From Spirochaeta sp. (GTDB lineage Bacteria > Spirochaetota > Spirochaetia > Spirochaetales_E > Spirochaetaceae_B): 11,607 nucleotides of DNA. The translations under genes were made by a program, and so were the position numbers. Numbering within the stretch: position 1 is the stretch's first letter; each line of letters opens with the position of its first letter. Positions 7,747 through 11,607 of the stretch are shown here, piece by piece. A model generated the notes under the pieces. That model ran no database searches. It saw only the letters and a list, made by a program, of their open reading frames with translations, and was not told the DNA's origin. The DNA lies in NCBI GenBank assembly GCA_030590585.1, contig JAUUYD010000030.1:1-11607 (forward strand). Direction: 5' to 3'.

Positions 7747-9177
7747 CTACTTTTCGGCCTGTTTCGAAGAATCATCTCCTGTTGGGGCCTCAGGTAAATC
7801 GTTACCTGCTCTATCAGAGCTGGTTAAGTCATGAGTCATAATTCTGGGACCTTCAGGATCATAGTAAAATTCCACAGATTCAAGCGGGGCACTCACCCTG
7901 AGTGATAATTCACAGATATGAATTTCAGTTCCCTCATCAACCTTTCCGAGAACTCTTATCTTCGCATCGGGGTTCGGGTGAAGTTGAGTCTGCAGATCTT
8001 TCTCAGACTGATTCATTCTGTCAAGAACTTTTTCAACCTGAAGAATCAGCTTCCGATGACCGGAATCGAGGGATTGCCGAGCCTTCAATTTGTCAAGTTT
8101 GGTTTCCAGTCTGTCAATCTGTGCCCGGGTGTTTTCAAGCTTACGTTCCACAAGATAATCTGAACCAGCATGGATATCGGCGGAGGGACTTTCCGGCCGG
8201 CCGACAGATCCGGCAGATAATCCTCCCAATGCCTGTATCCTGCCGCCAACCAACACTCCGGCCTCACCAAAATCAATGGTTCCCAAAGAATAGAGATTCG
8301 AATGCATTACGGCTTTTTCAATAGTAATATTACCGTGAGACTCTATTGAAACATTCTCAATAAATTTGGCATTAACACGGCCGCCTACCCTTACCAGAGC
8401 CTCACCCCGGCCTTTAATGCCGCCTTCAACAATCAGATCTCCCCGGGATATTACCTGGGTGGCATCCATGGTCTGTTTAATAAAAATTGATTTCCCGGCT
8501 GCTACACGAAAACCATCACACACAGAACCATGAATAATGACATCCCCCGGAAAAGCGATATGGCCGGTTGAGTAATCGACATTCCCGGCAATATCCAGTG
8601 TTTCATTTACAGACATCACCTTTTCACGGATATCGAATCGACCGGAACACGCCGCATAGATGATATCGTCCTTTTCGATAAGATTCTCTCCGGGACGGAA
8701 AATCACAATGTCCTTTTCACCTGCAGGTAAAACCTCTCCCTGGACATTTTTCCCGGATTCACCTGAGGCTGCAGGAACCATTTTTGCCAGGGCTTCACCC
8801 TTTTTAACCATGATATAGGGACTTTGATTCCGGTAGTCTACGTTTGGAGCTCTCAAATCGGCTTCCGGCAGTGACAGTAGTTTTTTTCTAAGATGCCAGT
8901 ACGAGGGTACAGCTTTCCGGGCCTTCAGTCCGACGGCTGCCACAACGCCTCGGATGACAGTTTCATCAGTCAGACATTTGAGTATACTCTTTTCCAACCC
9001 TTCCCTATCCACACCCCAGGTAACCCCCCGGGATTGAAGATCGTTCATGGCACTGATTATTGTAAATCCACCGCCGCCCCCTGCAGGCGGAAACAAATCC
9101 ACCTCAACCTTCATGAAATCTTCCGAGAGATGGATTTTCATATAACCATTCCGGGTCTGGTCGGTATTCTGGCTCAT
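7747..9177 (-). CDS. fapA: FapA / DUF342 polymerising beta-helix protein
   Basis: Member of the FapA (flagellar assembly protein A, DUF342) family, cytoplasmic proteins with a right-handed beta-helix. The Vibrio homologue affects flagellar assembly, but the exact role is not settled. The 476-residue product has the family N-terminus (MKIHLSEDFMKVEVDLFPP, 13-31) and a spacer domain at about 60-190. A repeated helix of G-D/N-V/I units runs from 195 to 320, with GNVDYSTGHIAFPGDVIIHG (198-217), GDLIVEGGIKGRG and AKFIENVSIESHGNITIEKA. A coiled coil follows at about 342-400, then a C-terminal beta domain and a hydrophilic tail. Two starts are possible: ATG at 9177 and ATG at 9141 (residue 13). A candidate -10 box sits so close to 9177 that the shorter form, or a leaderless mRNA, is plausible. 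birA follows it in the same direction, so they may be co-transcribed. Confidence 0.9.
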   Translation of the reverse strand: MSQNTDQTRNGYMKIHLSEDFMKVEVDLFPPAGGGGGFTIISAMNDLQSRGVTWGVDREGLEKSILKCLTDETVIRGVVAAVGLKARKAVPSYWHLRKKLLSLPEADLRAPNVDYRNQSPYIMVKKGEALAKMVPAASGESGKNVQGEVLPAGEKDIVIFRPGENLIEKDDIIYAACSGRFDIREKVMSVNETLDIAGNVDYSTGHIAFPGDVIIHGSVCDGFRVAAGKSIFIKQTMDATQVISRGDLIVEGGIKGRGEALVRVGGRVNAKFIENVSIESHGNITIEKAVMHSNLYSLGTIDFGEAGVLVGGRIQALGGLSAGSVGRPESPSADIHAGSDYLVERKLENTRAQIDRLETKLDKLKARQSLDSGHRKLILQVEKVLDRMNQSEKDLQTQLHPNPDAKIRVLGKVDEGTEIHICELSLRVSAPLESVEFYYDPEGPRIMTHDLTSSDRAGNDLPEAPTGDDSSKQAEK

Positions 9178-9182
9178 ATTTC

Positions 9183-9210
9183 TATATAAAGTATCGGCTT
9201 GTGAGACAAA
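9183..9210 (-). promoter_or_regulatory. Candidate fapA promoter
   Basis: On the minus strand TATATA (9183-9188) is preceded by TTTGTC (9205-9210) at 16 bp. Transcription would start near 9176, at or next to the ATG at 9177. That implies a leaderless mRNA or translation from the second ATG at 9141. The -35 is poor, so confidence is low. Confidence 0.33.
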
Positions 9211-9230
9211 AACCTGAAAAACCCTTGAAA

Positions 9231-9259
9231 TTGAAAATGCAGTCTTGCATTTTTATACT
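9231..9259 (+). promoter_or_regulatory. argR-argC-argB promoter
   Basis: TTGAAA (9231-9236) and TATACT (9254-9259) are separated by exactly 17 bp, a near-consensus housekeeping promoter on the plus strand. Transcription should start near 9266, leaving about 17 nt before the argR ATG. Both ArgR-type boxes overlap the -10 or start region, so bound repressor would block polymerase. Confidence 0.72.
9234..9253. repeat. 20-bp perfect palindrome inside the arg promoter spacer
   Basis: AAAATGCA (9234-9241) and TGCATTTT (9246-9253) are perfect inverted complements around GTCT. The right arm is also the left half of the first ArgR-type box. It may be an additional half-site contact for ArgR or a small hairpin. 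Since it lies mostly upstream of the predicted transcript start, a role at the DNA level is more likely than one in RNA. Confidence 0.5.
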
Positions 9260-9282
9260 GTTTTTATGCATATTTATACATT
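9244..9282 (+). promoter_or_regulatory. Tandem ArgR operator (two ARG boxes)
   Basis: Cores TGCATTTTTATACT (9246-9259) and TGCATATTTATACA (9267-9280) agree at 12 of 14 positions and are exactly 21 bp apart. Taken as 18-bp boxes (9244-9261 and 9265-9282) they leave a 3-bp gap, the arrangement known for paired E. coli ARG boxes. The second is an imperfect palindrome resembling the TGAAT-W4-ATTCA pattern. Box one covers the -10 element and box two the start of transcription up to the argR ATG. With argR itself next, autorepression by arginine-bound ArgR is the natural reading. Confidence 0.75.
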
Positions 9283-9750
9283 ATGAACGGACGTGAAAAC
9301 AGGCTGAAAGTCATCAGGAAAATAATTGCCGATTCCAGAATCTCCTCTCAGGATCAATTACTTCATAAATTGGAGAAGGAAGAAGTGACTGTAACCCAGG
9401 CCACATTATCCCGGGACCTGAAAGTACTGAAAGTAGGAAAGGTACCGGATTCTGCCGGCGGATACTACTATATCCTCTCTGAAACCGAAGGAGAATCTCT
9501 TCATGGATATGTTGAAGATTTCAAGCGGGGCTATCTTTCTCTAACCTTCAGTTTGAATCTCGGAGTTATCAAAACTCTAACCGGCCATGCTGATACAGTG
9601 GCTATTGCACTGGATCGTCTGGAGCTTCCGGAGATAATTGGAACCATTGCCGGGGATGATACGATACTCATTATCCTGAAAGAAAATGAGAGCAAGGATT
9701 CCCTGATATCCCGCCTGCAGAATCTTATGGGCGCATTGGAGTCAATCTAA
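9283..9750 (+). CDS. argR: Arginine repressor ArgR
   Basis: ArgR is a hexameric DNA-binding protein that senses L-arginine and represses arginine biosynthesis genes, and in some bacteria activates catabolic ones. The 155-residue product has normal length. An N-terminal winged helix-turn-helix includes VTQATLSRDLKVLKVGKV (37-54), with the DNA-contacting S43-R44. The C-terminal oligomerisation and arginine-binding domain has VIKTLTGHADTVAIALDR (95-112) and GTIAGDDTILIIL (120-132), where the Asp pair is typical of arginine-binding sites. ATG at 9283 follows the second operator box by only two bases, and no Shine-Dalgarno is present in the predicted 17-nt leader. argC begins directly after the stop codon. 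Position first in the operon beneath its own boxes implies negative autoregulation. Confidence 0.96.
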   Translation: MNGRENRLKVIRKIIADSRISSQDQLLHKLEKEEVTVTQATLSRDLKVLKVGKVPDSAGGYYYILSETEGESLHGYVEDFKRGYLSLTFSLNLGVIKTLTGHADTVAIALDRLELPEIIGTIAGDDTILIILKENESKDSLISRLQNLMGALESI

Positions 9751-10806
9751 ATGAAAGTATGTGTATTCGGGGCATCAGGCTATGGAGGACAGGTTCTTAT
9801 GCGCCTGCTCCTCGACCATCCTGAAGTAGACCATGTGATACCGGTATCCTCGACAGCAGCAGGTAAACCGGTAGATGAGAGAGACGGCGGTCTAGGACCT
9901 GATATAAAGGGAAAGCTCCCTCAGGGCCGACTGTTCCAAACAAGAGAAGAAGCCCTGAAAGAGAAACCTGATGCCGTGTTTTCGGCACTGCCTCATGGTG
10001 CTTCGGCGGAGTTCTGTGAACCTTTTTTTAATCATTCAGTGGTGTTCGACCTTTCTGCCGATTTTCGTCTCAAAAATAAAAAGGTACATGAAATAACCTA
10101 TGGCTCAAAAGCTCCGCTGCCCTCCATGAGGGAGAAAGCGGTTTACGGGCTCTCGGAAGTGTATGCTGATGAAATACGTAAATCGGATTTAATTGCAGTT
10201 CCAGGCTGCTATCCCACATGCAGCCTTCTGCCGCTGATCCCCCTGGTCAGAACCGGTTTGGTCAGCTCTGTAATAACAATAAATTCTCTCAGCGGAATTT
10301 CCGGCGCCGGCAGGTCTGCAAAAGAGACTTCTTTATTTGTCGAACGTTCTGAAAATTCTGTCGCCTACAATCCGGGGATAAGACACAGACATCAACCGGA
10401 AATGATACAGGAACTCAGGGCTGCCGGAGGGAATATTCCCCTCTTTTTCACCCCCCACCTGGTTCCTATGCGCAGGGGAATGCTGTCGACAATCAGTACA
10501 GCCATTCAAGGCGGAGCTGATGAAATCAACGGCAAGGTGGAAGCCGCATTAAAGGGTGCTTACGAAAGAGAGCCTTTCATTAATTTAACCGGGGATACCA
10601 TTCCTTCAACAAGGAATGTTGTCGGTTCAAACCGATGTGATATCGGTTGGTCGGTTGAAGGGCCGGAAGGCGGAGTTTCCATGCTGTATCTGTTCAGTAC
10701 CATCGATAATCTTGTTAAAGGAGCCTCCGGCCAGGCTGTTCAGGATTTCAACATCCGATTCAACTTCCCGCAGGAAACAGGGTTGCCGTTGAGGGGAGAA
10801 GCCTGA
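9751..10806 (+). CDS. argC: N-acetyl-gamma-glutamyl-phosphate reductase
   Basis: ArgC reduces N-acetylglutamyl 5-phosphate with NADPH to N-acetylglutamate semialdehyde, the third step of ornithine/arginine synthesis in the cytosol. The 351-residue product is full length. It has the nucleotide-binding GASGYGG (7-13), the substrate strand FSALPHGASA (77-86), the active-site PGCYPT (151-156, with C153), SLSGISGAGRSAKE (179-192) and the histidine motif RHRHQPEM (211-218). FTPHLVPMRRGMLSTI (233-248) and DNLVKGASGQAVQDFN (319-334) complete the family pattern. ATG at 9751 immediately follows the argR stop, with GGAG nine bases ahead. The stop overlaps the argB start by one base (TGATG), so translation is probably coupled. 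No argJ lies between argC and argB, unlike the argCJBD order of Bacillus. Confidence 0.97.
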   Translation: MKVCVFGASGYGGQVLMRLLLDHPEVDHVIPVSSTAAGKPVDERDGGLGPDIKGKLPQGRLFQTREEALKEKPDAVFSALPHGASAEFCEPFFNHSVVFDLSADFRLKNKKVHEITYGSKAPLPSMREKAVYGLSEVYADEIRKSDLIAVPGCYPTCSLLPLIPLVRTGLVSSVITINSLSGISGAGRSAKETSLFVERSENSVAYNPGIRHRHQPEMIQELRAAGGNIPLFFTPHLVPMRRGMLSTISTAIQGGADEINGKVEAALKGAYEREPFINLTGDTIPSTRNVVGSNRCDIGWSVEGPEGGVSMLYLFSTIDNLVKGASGQAVQDFNIRFNFPQETGLPLRGEA

Positions 10807-11600
10807 TGCCGATAAGCCCCCTGCTGATTGTAAAAATCGGCGGGAAATCTGCCGAGAATGATGAACTCGTTACCGCTCTGGCCGAGGAACTGCGACTGAA
10901 GCAGAAACACGGCTACCGTGTGATTCTGGTACACGGCGGTGGTATCACTATCAGCAATATACAGGATAAATACGGTGTAAAGCCTCGTTTTATCAACGGC
11001 CTAAGACAGACAGATCCGGGAGAAATGCCCCTGGTGGATATGGCCCTGGCCGGTGGAATGAATAAACGTCTTGTAAGGCTGCTCAGAACTGCGGATCTGA
11101 ATGCCTGGGGACTCTGCGGAGCTGATGCCGGGATTTTACAGGCTGAAAGCATCGAGGATTCGCCGGAAAAGAATCGGACGGGCAGAATTGTATCCGTGGA
11201 TATCCGGCCGATAGAGCTTCTCATAGAGAACGGCTTTGTTCCTGTTTTTGCCCCGCCTGCCAGCGATAGTGGGGGATTGGGTATGAACATCAATGCCGAT
11301 GAAGCCGCATTGGCCCTCTCGACTGTATTATCAGCTGATCAACTTGTATTTTTATCTGATGTCCCCGGAGTGCTGGATGGTTCAGATGTTATCAGACATC
11401 TGACTCCGGAAATCGCTGAGGAGAAAATCAGCTCCGGGATTATTACCGGAGGAATGATTCCAAAGGTAAAATCTGCGGTTGGAGCTTTGAGTCAGGGGGT
11501 TGGAAGTGTCTTTATTGGAGAGTACACAACATCCGGTGATCTTGAGAGGATTCTTTCAGGATTACTCGGAACACTTACAGATTCAGGAGGTAATAAATGA
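10806..11600 (+). CDS. argB: Acetylglutamate kinase
   Basis: ArgB phosphorylates N-acetylglutamate with ATP, producing the substrate of ArgC; it belongs to the amino-acid kinase family. The 264-residue product has VKIGGKS (9-15, with K10), VHGGG (42-46), the substrate strand FINGLRQTD (62-70), GLCGADAGI (102-110), NINADEAALAL (161-171, with the catalytic-site D165) and GGMIPKVKSAV (215-225, with the ATP-binding K220). The N-terminus starts directly at the first strand and lacks the extra helix found in arginine-inhibited hexameric enzymes. I infer that feedback control here is mainly transcriptional through ArgR. ATG at 10806 overlaps the argC stop and has GGGGAG seven bases upstream. The stop TGA overlaps the next start (ATGA). 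Confidence 0.96.
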   Translation: MPISPLLIVKIGGKSAENDELVTALAEELRLKQKHGYRVILVHGGGITISNIQDKYGVKPRFINGLRQTDPGEMPLVDMALAGGMNKRLVRLLRTADLNAWGLCGADAGILQAESIEDSPEKNRTGRIVSVDIRPIELLIENGFVPVFAPPASDSGGLGMNINADEAALALSTVLSADQLVFLSDVPGVLDGSDVIRHLTPEIAEEKISSGIITGGMIPKVKSAVGALSQGVGSVFIGEYTTSGDLERILSGLLGTLTDSGGNK

Positions 11601-11607
11601 TATCTGA
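11597..11607 (+). CDS. Start of the next arg-operon gene (partial)
   Basis: ATG at 11597 overlaps the argB stop codon as ATGA and is preceded by a consensus Shine-Dalgarno, AGGAGG, six bases upstream. Only ATG-ATA-TCT (Met-Ile-Ser) plus two bases are visible. The tight coupling says it belongs to the same operon. Acetylornithine aminotransferase (argD) or ornithine acetyltransferase (argJ) would be natural, but three residues do not identify it. Confidence 0.65.

Noticed and set aside
9234..9262. Palindrome followed by T-rich sequence, considered as an intrinsic terminator between fapA and argR
   Set aside because: The genes diverge here, so there is nothing to terminate. The same bases form a promoter spacer and ArgR-type box, which explains them better.

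Overview
The window looks like chromosomal DNA of a spirochaete, probably a free-living Spirochaeta-like member of the Spirochaetales. This is an inference from gene content and protein style: a FapA/DUF342 protein, a groEL with no groES beside it, a SecD with a long charged stretch after its first membrane segment, and moderate GC. I made no database comparison. Coding density is high, no gap exceeds about 150 bp, and I see no mobile element, CRISPR array, tRNA or rRNA.

Layout from left to right. Bases 1-79 hold the end of a plus-strand peroxiredoxin (bcp). From about 100 to 9177 every gene is on the minus strand. In transcription order these are fapA (DUF342), birA (biotin ligase without a DNA-binding domain), groEL, an unrecognised 97-residue gene, yajC, secD, secF and a secreted NodB-like polysaccharide deacetylase. 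Strong intrinsic terminators follow groEL (5082-5113) and secF (1409-1436), and they split this run into units. From 9283 the plus strand carries an arginine-biosynthesis operon, argR-argC-argB, with the first bases of a further gene at the window edge. Its cistrons abut or overlap.

The groups fit together as follows. YajC, SecD and SecF form the accessory complex that pulls proteins through the SecYEG channel. GroEL folds cytosolic proteins. BirA attaches biotin to carboxylase subunits. ArgC and ArgB catalyse consecutive steps of ornithine/arginine synthesis under the ArgR repressor encoded first in the operon.

The most informative non-coding signals are four. (1) A near-consensus promoter ahead of argR is overlaid by two ArgR-type boxes exactly 21 bp apart, which predicts autorepression. 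(2) A 13-bp inverted repeat with a 39-nt spacer lies upstream of yajC and competes with a local hairpin at the yajC ribosome-binding site. (3) The groEL terminator runs straight into the ribosome-binding site of the 97-residue gene. (4) A small hairpin covers the only Shine-Dalgarno-like sequence near the start of the deacetylase gene. Most of the window is conventional housekeeping DNA. I do not see a clearly novel multi-gene system, and the best leads are regulatory.
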